Notes: generated by a model not told the origin, from the sequence alone. DNA of 64,000 nucleotides from Roseivirga misakiensis (GCF_001747105.1 NZ_MDGQ01000004.1:62001-126000); one strand, 5' to 3'; counted from the first letter of the stretch, positions 51,107 through 59,994 are shown. Numbers and translations: made by a program.

Positions 51107-51645
51107 CTTTAAGGAGCTCAGCTTAATGCTGAGCTTTTTTTATGTCCTATGGGGGCTTACACTACAGGCTGGCCCTTCGCTATATTCTTCCGCTGGAAGA
51201 ATCTTTAACGCTTAGTCCTCCTACGGACTACTTTAAGGAGCTCAGCTTAATGCTGAGCTTTTTTTATGTCCTATGGGGGCTTACACTACAGGCTGGCCCT
51301 TCGCTATATTCTTCCGCTGGAAGAATCTTTAACGCTTAGTCCTCCTACGGACTACTTTAAGGAGCTCAGCTTTATGCTGAGCTTTTTTTTGTGCCCTAGG
51401 GGGCTTACCCTCCAGGCTGGCCCTTCGCTATATTCTTCCGCTGGAAGAATCTTTAACGCTTAGTCCTCCTACGGACTACTTTAAATGAGCTCAGCTTAAT
51501 GCTGAGCTTTTTTTATGTCCTATGGGGGCTTACACTACAGGCTGGCCCTTCGCTATATTCTTCCGCTGGAAGAATCTTTAACGCTTAGTCCTCCTACGGA
51601 CTACTTTAAATGAGCTCAGCTTAATGCTGAGCTTTTTTTATGCCC
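51097..51645 (+). repeat. Tandem 124-bp repeat array beginning inside tRNA-Glu
   Basis: About 4.4 tandem units start at 51097, 51221, 51345, 51469 and 51594 (periods 124, 124, 124, 125). Each begins with the final ten bases of tRNA-Glu (CTACGGACTA, 51097-51106), then CTTTAA, the terminator AGCTCAGC-TTAAT-GCTGAGCT plus seven T, and a spacer holding a perfect 8-bp hairpin ATTCTTCC-GCT-GGAAGAAT and the sequence TAGTCC, which can pair with GGACTA of the next unit. Units are nearly identical except unit 3 (several changes) and units 4 and 5 (AAATGAGC instead of AAGGAGC). Unit 5 stops after the terminator. The layout equals that of rtT repeats at E. coli tyrT. Confidence 0.92.
51115..51141 (+). terminator. 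Terminator of the tRNA operon (first of five copies)
   Basis: AGCTCAGC (51115-51122), loop TTAAT, GCTGAGCT (51128-51135), then TTTTTT. Repeated with the array at 51239-51265, 51363-51389 (loop TTTAT), 51488-51514 and 51613-51639, so transcription of the tRNA operon meets up to five terminators in series. Confidence 0.9.
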
Positions 51646-51677
51646 TTAGCGAAAAAACATTTAAGAGTAAAAAGTAA

Positions 51678-51716
51678 ATGCTCCACCTACACCCAAAAAG
51701 GAAGTAAATGGAGCAT
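51678..51716 (-). terminator. Possible terminator of the TlpA-like gene
   Basis: ATGCTCCA (51678-51685) pairs with TGGAGCAT (51709-51716), with a 23-nt loop; on the minus strand TTTACTTTTTACTC follows. It lies 30 nt after the stop of the TlpA-like gene. Weak because of the long loop. Confidence 0.5.
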
Positions 51717-51745
51717 CATTAGTAAATAAATATCCGTTGAAAGAT

Positions 51746-52906
51746 CTATTGTTTCTCGCTATAAATCGTCTTGAGCTTATTCAGAAGTGCTTCCCCCTTT
51801 AAGTTCTTCTCGATTACTTTCCCACTCGGGTCAACCAAAAAGTTTGTTGGGATAAGGAGTACATTATAATCTGTCGATGTTTGCTGAACATTATTATCTA
51901 TTACATCTTTCCAGATGATACCGTCCTTCTTTGAAGCTTTGGCCCAAGGCTCTTTATTGACATCTGTTGACACACTTATAATTTCAAACCCCTTCTTACT
52001 ATAATCTTTATAGATAGGGACTAAATTTCTGTTCTCGACTCTGCACGGCCCGCACCAACTAGCCCAAAAATCTATAAGAACATATTGGCCTTTAAAATCA
52101 GACAGTTTGACCTTATCACCTGCCAAACTTGTTAACTCAAAGTCAGGTGCTATTTTACCTATTTTGACTTGATTTGCATTAATCCTAGCTTCTATAGACT
52201 TGGCTAACGGAAGTTTTTTCAAACCCTCATCAATTACCTGAAAGTATTTCGCAACTTCTCTAGGCTTCATCAAAGGCATAGCATTGCGTAAGCTTACCAA
52301 GCTGTAATAGTCAGATGGGTTTTCTTCTAGTAATTTCAATGCAATTTCATGAGGCTTCCAATTCACTTTTTGCACTTCAGCTGTGATTGAATCAAATTCT
52401 GCTGATTTTGGATCTCTCTGATATGCTTCCAGCTGTTTTGCTAATAATACATCTGCTTCTCTATAGAATGGTTCTACCATATCCATATGGTCTCTATACT
52501 GACGCAGTACCGGACCACCCTCTATTTTGCTGTATTTCACTTCACCTTTTTCGCCAATTATTTCAATGTCTTTATCCTCTATATAGAAGACTGTAAATTC
52601 ATTTTGGTGAAGTTCAACTTCCAGATTTTCAATGTAAAGCCCTACTAAAAGCGTATCTCTTGTATTTGTAGTAATACTAAATTTTTCATTTTTGAAAACG
52701 GCCGTCGCCAAGACCTTACCCGTTGAACCATGGGCTAGGGTCACTTTCGTGTTATCCGCAAAACCTTTGATAGTACCTTTAATGGTTATCTCTTTTGCTT
52801 GATCGTTTGAGGAAGACAGGCGGCCTTCAACGATAACACCTTGACCATACGATATTGAGATTAACGAAAAGATTAAAGCAATGAATATGAATAACTTCTT
52901 TTTCAT
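51746..52906 (-). CDS. TlpA-family thiol-disulfide oxidoreductase with DUF4369-like N-terminus
   Basis: A 386-residue periplasmic protein with signal peptide (1-21). The N-terminal part (about 40-125) is a beta-rich DUF4369-like domain (ITIKGTIKGFADNTKVTL). A helical linker follows, then a thioredoxin domain (about 250-386) with the active site WASWCGPCR (WCGPC at 284-288) and the cis-Pro in LIPTNFLVDPSG. It is likely to reduce disulfides, for instance during cytochrome c maturation or in repair of secreted proteins; many Bacteroidota encode several. No operon partner is close. Confidence 0.9.
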   Translation of the reverse strand: MKKKLFIFIALIFSLISISYGQGVIVEGRLSSSNDQAKEITIKGTIKGFADNTKVTLAHGSTGKVLATAVFKNEKFSITTNTRDTLLVGLYIENLEVELHQNEFTVFYIEDKDIEIIGEKGEVKYSKIEGGPVLRQYRDHMDMVEPFYREADVLLAKQLEAYQRDPKSAEFDSITAEVQKVNWKPHEIALKLLEENPSDYYSLVSLRNAMPLMKPREVAKYFQVIDEGLKKLPLAKSIEARINANQVKIGKIAPDFELTSLAGDKVKLSDFKGQYVLIDFWASWCGPCRVENRNLVPIYKDYSKKGFEIISVSTDVNKEPWAKASKKDGIIWKDVIDNNVQQTSTDYNVLLIPTNFLVDPSGKVIEKNLKGEALLNKLKTIYSEKQ

Positions 52907-52964
52907 GATCGTCTTTTTATTGGAATTGTTTGAACAAATTTTGAATGGTGATTTGAAGAAGAAA

Positions 52965-55577
52965 TCACTCGTGTCTTAATGCATGTACAGGATTTCTGTT
53001 AGCGGCATTATAGGATTGGCCGATTACTGTTAAAACTGCCAGCATCATTGCCACAGAACCTGCCCCTACAAAGAGCCACCAAGTGAGTGGTGTTCTATTG
53101 GCAAAGTTTGAGAGCCATTCTACCATGGCATACCAAGAAATAGGCAGTGCAATTAAAAATGCTAGAGATACCCACTTTATGAAATTACCACTGAGAAGCC
53201 TCATTATCTGAAAAGTACTGGCGCCCGTAACCTTTCTGATACCAATTTCCTTTGTGCGCTTTTGGGTATCGTAAATCGCAAAAGTAAAAAGGCCGATAGA
53301 ACTAAGAATTATGGCAACTACAGTGAATAACAAGAAGATTTGAGATTGCTTTTTTTCATAGTTGTAATGATTGTTGATGGTATCGTCTAGAATGGTATAA
53401 GAGAAAAACTTTCCTGGATATAAATCCTGAAATACGGACGTTATCTCTTGGGTAGTTTTCTCAAAATTCAACTCATTAATCTTAAAGGTGAATTCCGCTG
53501 ATGATTCGCCTCCATCAAGCCATAAAACCAAAGGTTCGATTTTTCTGGATAGATGTTCGTAATGAAAGTCTTTCACCACACCAATGATCTCCCATGGTTC
53601 ATTTTGACCACTCAGTGGACCAGATCCGTTGAGCCGAGCACCATTAACGCTTTCAATTCCCCAGTATTTCATAGCCGCTTCGTTTACTACCACCCTTTTA
53701 GTCATATAATTATCTAGAGAATCGGTAAAGAATCTACCCTCTACTAATTCTATCCCAAGTGTATTTACCAAGCCAGCATCTACATGTAGCATGCTTATCT
53801 GCTCAAATTCAAATTCACTATTCGCTAATTTCCAGAGATAGTCATTGATCTCTTTGTTCATCGGTAGCCTTGATTGAGTAAAGCTTTCTATACCTGGTAT
53901 TGCTGACAATTGGTCCTTGAAGCTCTCATACTTTTGTTCTTGACTTTGAAGCCTTTTACTAAAATCCTCGTGGTCGCCTTGGAATACAACCAGATCAAAG
54001 ACCTTGGCGCTAATCACATTTGAAGAATCAAACCCAAGCTCTTTGTTTTGCATGAACTTGAACTGTTTAAATACCACTCCAGTGGCCATTATCAAAATGA
54101 TAGATAGTGTGTACTGTATAGTTGTGAGTATTTTGCCCGAATAGACTTTTTTAGATTGGATTGTTCCATCAATCAGACTTTTATTCGATTGAAAGCTCCT
54201 TGGCCGAAGTAAGGAAAGGATTGAAGCGATCAAGATGAAAATGATACAGCCAAGCGCGATTATTCCAAGTTCTTCATACCATCGAAAATGCAGCGTGAGA
54301 TTAAGGAAAGAAGAGTATTTTTTCGCTACCAGCTCAAAGAGTCCAAAAGTTATGAGGGTACTCGCCAAGAAATAGATAAATCTGGATGTAGCAACCTCTA
54401 AATAGTTATCTACTTTTCTGGCACCATGAATCTGCTTGATTGCATTCGACTTACCCTGCGACAACAAGAAAGTCATTTGCATGTTTGTGAAGTTGAGACA
54501 ACTGATAATCAGTATAATACCAGCCACCAACAACATGACTTGGATGTAAAACAAGTCACCTGTTTTTGAGAATAGGATATAATTCAATGGCTGTTCAAAG
54601 TAGTTATCACTAAATGCCGCTACTGAAAAATTATATCTCCTTAACTGACGGTTACCCTCCTTAATTTCTTTCAGTTTATCATTAAAATCGGCTTTGTCGA
54701 ATGTGTTATTGGTCAAAAGCATGTTGATACCGCCAATGGCCCAAAGTTCTTGCGAATGTCTTGGAATTACATAGTCAAAATTGATCGTACTATTAGAAGG
54801 AATATCCTCCATAATGGCGGCTACTTGATATAGCCCATACTGCCCCACTTTTACAGGTTTACCAATGGGGTCAACATCATTAAAAATTTTCGTGGCAAAT
54901 GAGGCTGTGAGAATAATATCGGTAGGATTCTGCAAAGGTTTATATTCATCTCCAACCTGTAGTTTAAAATCAAATATTTCAAAAAACACACTGTCGGTAA
55001 CAATGCCTACAGTTCGATAGTCAACATTATCATATTCAATAGCCGTACGTTCTGGACGAATAGAAATTATGGTTGTGGTTTTTTCTATTTCAGGAAATTG
55101 ACTGTAGTCTACATTCAAGAATTCTGCTAGATCAAATGGCCGTAAATTATCATTGGCACTTTGCTGAATAACAGGCATATAGATCTTATCGTAGTTGGAG
55201 TGAAACTGATCCGTAGTAAGTTCAGACTCAACCCATAAAAAAATCATGAAGCTACTGAGCACACCTAAAACCAAACTAGTCAAGCTGGCCAGCGTAATCA
55301 GTGTATTCTTTCTTAATAATCGGCTGCTGTATTTATAATGCATCCCTAACGAACTGAAAGGCATTTTCTGACTTGAGTTTAGTGACCTTACAATCCCTGG
55401 CCTGAATAATAGAAGTATATCCATATTCAGTTTTCGCTTAGCGTATCGTTCATTACGTCGCTCCGATCGGGCTGCATATCGCTCAAATAGATCTCCCTCA
55501 ATATCATCTACATATTCAGGATCGCAGAACCACCTGAAGAATTTGAGCAATCTGGAAGTTGGGTTAGTATCTTTCAC
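52965..55577 (-). CDS. FtsX/MacB-like permease with permease-prefix domain
   Basis: An 870-residue membrane protein. The first ~75 residues form the 'permease prefix' domain (LLKFFRWFCDPEYVDDIEGDLFERY), then comes TM1 (about 98-120), a large periplasmic MacB-type domain (about 125-340), three TMs (about 345-460), a second periplasmic domain (about 505-735) and three more TMs near 750-860 with the FtsX motif RTKEIGIRKVTGAS. Such proteins carry two FtsX cores in one chain and work with a separate ABC ATPase, absent here. It lies 9 bp behind a PadR gene, the standard pairing in Cytophagales. Likely role: export or repair of the envelope in response to a ligand or antimicrobial. Confidence 0.9.
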   Translation of the reverse strand: MKDTNPTSRLLKFFRWFCDPEYVDDIEGDLFERYAARSERRNERYAKRKLNMDILLLFRPGIVRSLNSSQKMPFSSLGMHYKYSSRLLRKNTLITLASLTSLVLGVLSSFMIFLWVESELTTDQFHSNYDKIYMPVIQQSANDNLRPFDLAEFLNVDYSQFPEIEKTTTIISIRPERTAIEYDNVDYRTVGIVTDSVFFEIFDFKLQVGDEYKPLQNPTDIILTASFATKIFNDVDPIGKPVKVGQYGLYQVAAIMEDIPSNSTINFDYVIPRHSQELWAIGGINMLLTNNTFDKADFNDKLKEIKEGNRQLRRYNFSVAAFSDNYFEQPLNYILFSKTGDLFYIQVMLLVAGIILIISCLNFTNMQMTFLLSQGKSNAIKQIHGARKVDNYLEVATSRFIYFLASTLITFGLFELVAKKYSSFLNLTLHFRWYEELGIIALGCIIFILIASILSLLRPRSFQSNKSLIDGTIQSKKVYSGKILTTIQYTLSIILIMATGVVFKQFKFMQNKELGFDSSNVISAKVFDLVVFQGDHEDFSKRLQSQEQKYESFKDQLSAIPGIESFTQSRLPMNKEINDYLWKLANSEFEFEQISMLHVDAGLVNTLGIELVEGRFFTDSLDNYMTKRVVVNEAAMKYWGIESVNGARLNGSGPLSGQNEPWEIIGVVKDFHYEHLSRKIEPLVLWLDGGESSAEFTFKINELNFEKTTQEITSVFQDLYPGKFFSYTILDDTINNHYNYEKKQSQIFLLFTVVAIILSSIGLFTFAIYDTQKRTKEIGIRKVTGASTFQIMRLLSGNFIKWVSLAFLIALPISWYAMVEWLSNFANRTPLTWWLFVGAGSVAMMLAVLTVIGQSYNAANRNPVHALRHE

Positions 55578-55586
55578 CTTTTCGCC

Positions 55587-55925
55587 TTATTTCCCAACAT
55601 ATTGAAGCGCGACATCAGGGATAGCATCCCATAGCTGCATCCTTTGTTCCCTTGTTTGTCTAATGGTATTTTTACCAAGGTGAGTTACCGAATAGTACCG
55701 CTTCTTTCGACCACCTCTTACTGCGGAACTTTCTCCAAGTTCAGATTGTAAATAGCCCTTTTTCTCTAGGCGCTTTAATACTACCTGCAATGCTCCAAGG
55801 CTTACTCCTCTTTCAAGCCTTTTTTCTATTTCCTCAATAATCGAAAACCCATAAGCGTTTCCGTGCAGGATAGCGACCGTCAGCATGACGATTTCTTCGA
55901 ATTCTCCTAAGTGATGTTTTCCCAT
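55587..55925 (-). CDS. PadR family transcriptional regulator
   Basis: A 112-residue winged-helix protein: LGEFEEIVMLTVAILHGNAYGFSIIEEIEKRL (about 5-36), GVSLGALQVVLKRLEKKGYL (about 40-59) and the wing RKKRYYSVTHLGKNTIR (about 73-89). PadR repressors of this small type are autoregulated and respond to aromatic or amphipathic ligands. It is the first gene of a two-gene unit with the prefix-permease. The 287-bp region upstream contains an ATGT-N17-ACAT pair (55945-55969) that could be its operator. Confidence 0.9.
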   Translation of the reverse strand: MGKHHLGEFEEIVMLTVAILHGNAYGFSIIEEIEKRLERGVSLGALQVVLKRLEKKGYLQSELGESSAVRGGRKKRYYSVTHLGKNTIRQTREQRMQLWDAIPDVALQYVGK

Positions 55926-56212
55926 AATTTTCTTTATACCTTAAATGTAGTTTAAATAGTTTCAAACATGCAAGACTTTTCTACCTTATTTGTAGTATTA
56001 ATCGAAAAATGTCGAATTTAGGGCTTAATAAAGGCTAACATCAACCAAGAATTTTGTTCGAATACGATCGAATGGCTGACCGCAAGCGTTCAGAATTCAA
56101 TTGATTTGGACATGTTATTTATTATAAACCGTTACTGAAGGCGCTCAATGAAGATTTACTATTTTGGTACTTTGTTTGAATAAGAGCAACAAGCGTTGGC
56201 AAAAATCTTTAC
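55926..56212. other. Divergent region between padR and the second permease gene
   Basis: 287 bp without a gene. It must contain the promoters of both padR (-) and the permease at 56213 (+). The only structured element is the spaced ATGT/ACAT pair at 55945-55969, similar in outline to PadR boxes (which are normally ATGTA-N8-TACAT) but with longer spacing. Very short ORFs occur and look random. Confidence 0.4.
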
Positions 56213-58573
56213 ATGCTTAAGAACTACTTCAAAATTGCATTTCGGAACCTAGTCAAAAGAAAAGTCACCACTTTTGTAAACCTTGTTGGCCTGGGCATCG
56301 GCATTACGCTTACAATTCTCCTTATTCTCTACGCTAACTACGAACTGGAGTACGACACTTTCCATAAATCACCAGAAAATACTTATCGGCTTTTAAGAAC
56401 CGAAGACCTCGGAGACAATAGTCAAATTGTGGCCAAGACAAATCCAAGAATTATGCTTTCTGTAAAGGAGGAGTTTTCTGAGATTGTAAATACCACGCTC
56501 ATTTTTAAGCATTGGGATATTCCGTTACTCGGTGATGTTGATAATGGTTTCTATGAGGAAGATTTCATTTTTGCAGACTCGTCCTTTTTCGATGTCTTCG
56601 GGTACGAATTAATAATGGGTGATGTAGAAACCGCCTTGGTTGAACCAAACTCAATCATTCTGACGGAAACTATGGCCGAAAAGTACTTTGGTGCAGAAAA
56701 CCCAATTGGTCGAACCATCAGATACCAGCTCCAATATAGTTTAAAGGTTACTGGTGTGGTAAAAGATAAAGGTAAGATTGGCTCGCATTTCGACTTTGAC
56801 TTTTTGGCCTCTATGCCGACTTTACGGCAGGTGATGAACTATAGCATACTCAGCGGTAGCTACAATGGTTTCTACAGTTATATACAACTCCTACCCGGTA
56901 CGGATATCAATACATTTAACCAGAAATATCAGCTTTGGCTTGCAGATCGATTCCCTGATGAAAGAATAGACTTTCAACCACTCCTAGATATCCATTTACA
57001 TTCATCCGCAATTTCTGAAATAGAACCCCAAAGCGATATCCTTTTTGTTCGGGTCGTATTGATTATTGCGATCGTCGTGATCATTTTAGCCACTATAAAC
57101 TATATAAACTCTGCTGTTTCAACCTCTATTGAGCGATTAAAGGAAATGGGAGTCAGGATGGTTTCGGGAGCTTTTGGCCCTCAAATACACCTGCAGTTTA
57201 TCTTTGAATCTATTCTTACAATCGGTATTGCCATTATTGCGGCCTTTTTCGCACTGTATTTTCTTATTCGGCCTTTCAACGAATTACTCGAAACCAACTT
57301 GGTCTTGGACCCATTCAGTCAATGGGATGTTTGGCTAATAATTGCAGGACTTATCCTTACCACTGCCATTATTTCTGGAATTGCGCCTGCAGTCGTTATT
57401 CTTAGAATGAAACTTACCGATGTATTGCTCAATGTAGTTACGATCGGCAAAATTGGGTACCTAAGAAAAGGACTCATGGTGTTTCAATTCGTAATCTCCG
57501 TTATCCTGATCGTCGGTGCCTTTACCATTAACAGGCAAGCAGCTTATGTAAAAACAAAAGACCTTGGCTTTGATCGTGAAGGCGTAATGGTGATCCCTAT
57601 CCGCGATATGGGAATTCATACTCGTTTCGAAAGTTTTAAAGACAAAGCACTTTCAGTAGCTGGTGTAACCTCAGTTTCTAGGGGGAATTCAATTCCAGGA
57701 AGACCGTATGGTTCCGAGTATTACAGACCCGATCCTGCGAGTCCTGACTCCATATTGATGAATATTGCCGAAATAGGTGATGATTACTTTGAAACACTTG
57801 GCATTAGACTCTTAACGGGAATTGAATTTGAGTTTTTGAAAAGTACCGATATCAAGCCGATAGTTGTCAATCAAACCGTTATTTCAGCCTTTGAGCTAGA
57901 CAACCCAACTGACGCGCTGGGAAGAAACATCTTTAATATGGGTAAAAAGTATACGATCGTTGGCGTGGTTCAGGACTTTAATTACGAAACACTTCACAAC
58001 CGTATTCAACCACTCGTTATTCACCCAGGAGAAGCTATGGAAGATTTTATGGTTGTTCGCTACGCAGGATCAATCGCCGAAAATGTTTCTAGTCGGATAG
58101 CCGATTATTGGTATCTAAACTCTTATGAACAGCCATTTCGACAATCCAGCCTTACAGAAGATATGGCCACCTTATATAAGGGAGAAAAAGTCTGGGGCGA
58201 TATTGGAAATATTTCTATGCTGGCCTCCATCGTGATCGGTGCACTGGGCGTTTTTGGCCTTGTTTCATTGGTAGTTCAAAAAAGGTTCAAGGAAATGGGG
58301 CTGAGAAAAGTATTTGGTGCCTCACACCAAAATATTATCGGCATTATCTACAGTGAATTCTTTTCTATTCTTGGCCTGACTTTACTGGTGTCAGTACCCA
58401 GTGGATATTACCTCTCGCAGTTATGGTTGCAAGATTTTGCCTACCGAATCAATGTACCCGTAGATGCCTTCGTTTTTGCCTTGGCCCTACTTGCTTCTGT
58501 GACTTGCCTAGCAGTTTTATTCCATACTTTACGGGCACTTTCTAAAAACCCGATCAATGCTTTGAGCGATTAA
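56213..58573 (+). CDS. FtsX/MacB-like ABC permease
   Basis: A 786-residue membrane protein starting with MLKNYFKIAFRNLVKRKVTTFVNLVGLGIGITL. It has TM1 (about 20-42), a MacB periplasmic domain (about 45-270), three TMs (about 280-400), a second core with TM (about 422-442), a second periplasmic domain and the C-terminal three TMs with the FtsX motif RFKEMGLRKVFGAS (about 695-708). The duplication of the FtsX core in one chain is common in Bacteroidota. No ATPase is beside it; it is divergent from the padR/permease pair and shares their architecture, except that the prefix domain is missing. Confidence 0.9.
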   Translation: MLKNYFKIAFRNLVKRKVTTFVNLVGLGIGITLTILLILYANYELEYDTFHKSPENTYRLLRTEDLGDNSQIVAKTNPRIMLSVKEEFSEIVNTTLIFKHWDIPLLGDVDNGFYEEDFIFADSSFFDVFGYELIMGDVETALVEPNSIILTETMAEKYFGAENPIGRTIRYQLQYSLKVTGVVKDKGKIGSHFDFDFLASMPTLRQVMNYSILSGSYNGFYSYIQLLPGTDINTFNQKYQLWLADRFPDERIDFQPLLDIHLHSSAISEIEPQSDILFVRVVLIIAIVVIILATINYINSAVSTSIERLKEMGVRMVSGAFGPQIHLQFIFESILTIGIAIIAAFFALYFLIRPFNELLETNLVLDPFSQWDVWLIIAGLILTTAIISGIAPAVVILRMKLTDVLLNVVTIGKIGYLRKGLMVFQFVISVILIVGAFTINRQAAYVKTKDLGFDREGVMVIPIRDMGIHTRFESFKDKALSVAGVTSVSRGNSIPGRPYGSEYYRPDPASPDSILMNIAEIGDDYFETLGIRLLTGIEFEFLKSTDIKPIVVNQTVISAFELDNPTDALGRNIFNMGKKYTIVGVVQDFNYETLHNRIQPLVIHPGEAMEDFMVVRYAGSIAENVSSRIADYWYLNSYEQPFRQSSLTEDMATLYKGEKVWGDIGNISMLASIVIGALGVFGLVSLVVQKRFKEMGLRKVFGASHQNIIGIIYSEFFSILGLTLLVSVPSGYYLSQLWLQDFAYRINVPVDAFVFALALLASVTCLAVLFHTLRALSKNPINALSD

Positions 58574-58765
58574 AGTAGGGTTTAAATCAATCCAAGCGTA
58601 CTATTTACGTCAGAGGTATAAGTCACTAATTTTCTTTTTGAATTTTTAAGTTTTTTTAGCCTAATGCCTTGGATAATGCAATCGATTGCATAATTTTGCG
58701 TCAGACGAAACGAAAGAATAAGACTGACAGTTTTTTAAACGTTAGATTTTCAAAGTAATAAAGTA
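58574..58765. other. Region between the permease gene and the 52-aa gene
   Basis: 192 bp without a protein gene. It holds the promoter of the small gene (58669-58698) and a perfect palindrome. The permease gene has no obvious terminator here. Confidence 0.5.
58669..58698 (+). promoter_or_regulatory. Promoter with embedded palindrome, before the 52-aa gene
   Basis: TTGG (58669-58672) is followed after 18 nt by TAATTTTG (58691-58698), a full match to TAnnTTTG. Between them lies the perfect 14-bp palindrome TGCAATCGATTGCA (58677-58690), abutting the -7 box. A bound protein there would block transcription, so it reads as an operator. Confidence 0.7.
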
Positions 58766-58924
58766 ATGGAGGAGTTAAAGACAGCTCGTGTATCGAATGA
58801 ATCTGCTAAAGAGGTTAAAACGCATTCGAGCATTGGCAGCAATTCACACGGTTCCCGGAATTTCAATCACCAGCGCGTTTCAGTGAGAGATATTATAGAG
58901 AACCATTACCGTAAAGGTAAGTAG
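58766..58924 (+). CDS. 52-residue protein, unknown
   Basis: A small gene too short for usual gene calling. Start ATG at 58766, stop TAG at 58922-58924. The protein has a Lys/Glu-rich start (MEELKTARVSNESAKEVKTH), a Ser/Gly/His/Asn-rich middle (SSIGSNSHGSRNFNHQR) and a basic end (VSVRDIIENHYRKGK). No signal peptide or TM, so it should be a soluble, basic cytoplasmic protein. Reality is supported by the promoter (TTG-N18-TAATTTTG), an operator-like palindrome and a strong terminator 3 bp after the stop. Homology is unknown to me. Confidence 0.65.
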   Translation: MEELKTARVSNESAKEVKTHSSIGSNSHGSRNFNHQRVSVRDIIENHYRKGK

Positions 58925-58927
58925 GAG

Positions 58928-58954
58928 AACGCCCCGCAAGGGGCGTTTTTTTTT
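58928..58954 (+). terminator. Strong terminator of the 52-aa gene
   Basis: AACGCCCC (58928-58935), loop GCAA (a stable tetraloop), GGGGCGTT (58940-58947) and seven more T. It is one of the best terminators in the window. Confidence 0.92.
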
Positions 58955-58974
58955 GCTCTCCACATTATGTGTGC

Positions 58975-59994
58975 TTAATGGTGTCTCTTCGCGCTGACAA
59001 GACCAGTATTCTCTTTCCAGGTTTTTCCATTATCCCATGACCAATGGGCACTCCATTCGAAACTATCTTCGGTCTTTGTTTTAAATACTATCTTCTGTAA
59101 GATCATATTTCCATTCATATCAGTGGTTTCCATTTGCCCTTCCAAATGTCCTACACCAACAAATTTTGCTGTCATTAACCATGTAGCGGATCTTGGTTGA
59201 TTTATTGGAATGTAAGTCATATGCCATTCCTTATTAACCACATCATATCCTCTGATCGCTGGCCCGTTAGTAGTTCCTGCATAAGAAAGCGGTGTACCAA
59301 GAAAGTCATCTTCAACACCGTAGCCATCATAACCGTAAGCGATAGTCCAGTCTCCTGTAAAAGCTGATTTATTCACGCCTGCTGTGTCCAACCACCAACT
59401 TGCATTGGCATCCCACCGCCCTAAGAAAGGAACCCAGTCTAAATTCTCCATTCTAGCCATTGGGTTTAAACCTGGGGGTAACCCATCGTACATTTCTCCA
59501 AACCTCACGCGGCTCTCCCAAAACTTGTTAGCACGGGTCAGAACTGCTTCTTGATCCCCAGCCTCGAATATTTGTTTAAAGTCTTGCCTAGGACTCTTCG
59601 CAAAAAAGTAGAGCTTACCATTTATTATTTTGAAATTCTGAGGATCGGATTTAAGCCGAGTAGGCGGAAAACCACCTGCCTCATCTATACCCATGATGTA
59701 CGTACACCAACCACCGAATGCTGGCAAGTATTTTTCAGGGTCTTTTTCGAAAACAGCTTGATTAGCTTCAGTCGTAAATTGATAAACAACCTCCTTATAT
59801 ATAGACTGAAAGGATTTAGAACCAGCGACCGCCTTGTCATCCGAATGGTAGGCAACTACATCATTTCCAGACGCGGCTAGATTATTTTCATCGATATTAT
59901 AATACCAACGAGGACCTGATTGTGCATTCAACAACATTGTTGAAGCGTAAAATACGAACAGAAGTATGATTGAAGATTTAAGAATTCGTTTCAT
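58975..59994 (-). CDS. YHS-domain secreted protein with DUF1579-like C-terminus
   Basis: A 339-residue protein started at the ATG at 59994 (a TTG at 60009 is in frame), with a signal peptide (about 1-25). Residues about 33-100 form a YHS domain: GNDVVAYHSDDKAVAGSKSFQSIYKEVVYQF ... FEKDPEKYLPAFGGWCTYIMG, a fold that may bind copper or other metals via Cys and His. The part from about 165 on, with FLGRWDANASWWLDTAG, looks like the beta-barrel DUF1579 type often found with secreted small-molecule binding. It is transcribed behind the AraC gene with a gap of 76 bp, so it may be its target. Confidence 0.8.
   Translation of the reverse strand: MKRILKSSIILLFVFYASTMLLNAQSGPRWYYNIDENNLAASGNDVVAYHSDDKAVAGSKSFQSIYKEVVYQFTTEANQAVFEKDPEKYLPAFGGWCTYIMGIDEAGGFPPTRLKSDPQNFKIINGKLYFFAKSPRQDFKQIFEAGDQEAVLTRANKFWESRVRFGEMYDGLPPGLNPMARMENLDWVPFLGRWDANASWWLDTAGVNKSAFTGDWTIAYGYDGYGVEDDFLGTPLSYAGTTNGPAIRGYDVVNKEWHMTYIPINQPRSATWLMTAKFVGVGHLEGQMETTDMNGNMILQKIVFKTKTEDSFEWSAHWSWDNGKTWKENTGLVSAKRHH

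Noticed and set aside
50869-51126. An 85-codon ORF over the two tRNA genes
   Set aside because: It runs through both tRNAs, so it is an accidental frame in structured RNA genes.
51142-51463. Two overlapping ORFs of about 65 codons within the 124-bp repeat array
   Set aside because: They follow from the repeat: a frame open over one unit is open in the next. The translations contain the terminator T-run and change with unit variants. I note the parallel to the Tpr ORF in the E. coli tyrT repeats but see no sign of translation.
51097-51645. CRISPR array
   Set aside because: The repeats are directly tandem without unique spacers and start with a tRNA end.
55945-55969. PadR box
   Set aside because: The ATGT and ACAT halves are 17 nt apart; known PadR sites have about 10 nt between them. 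Kept only as a weak hint in the intergenic entry.
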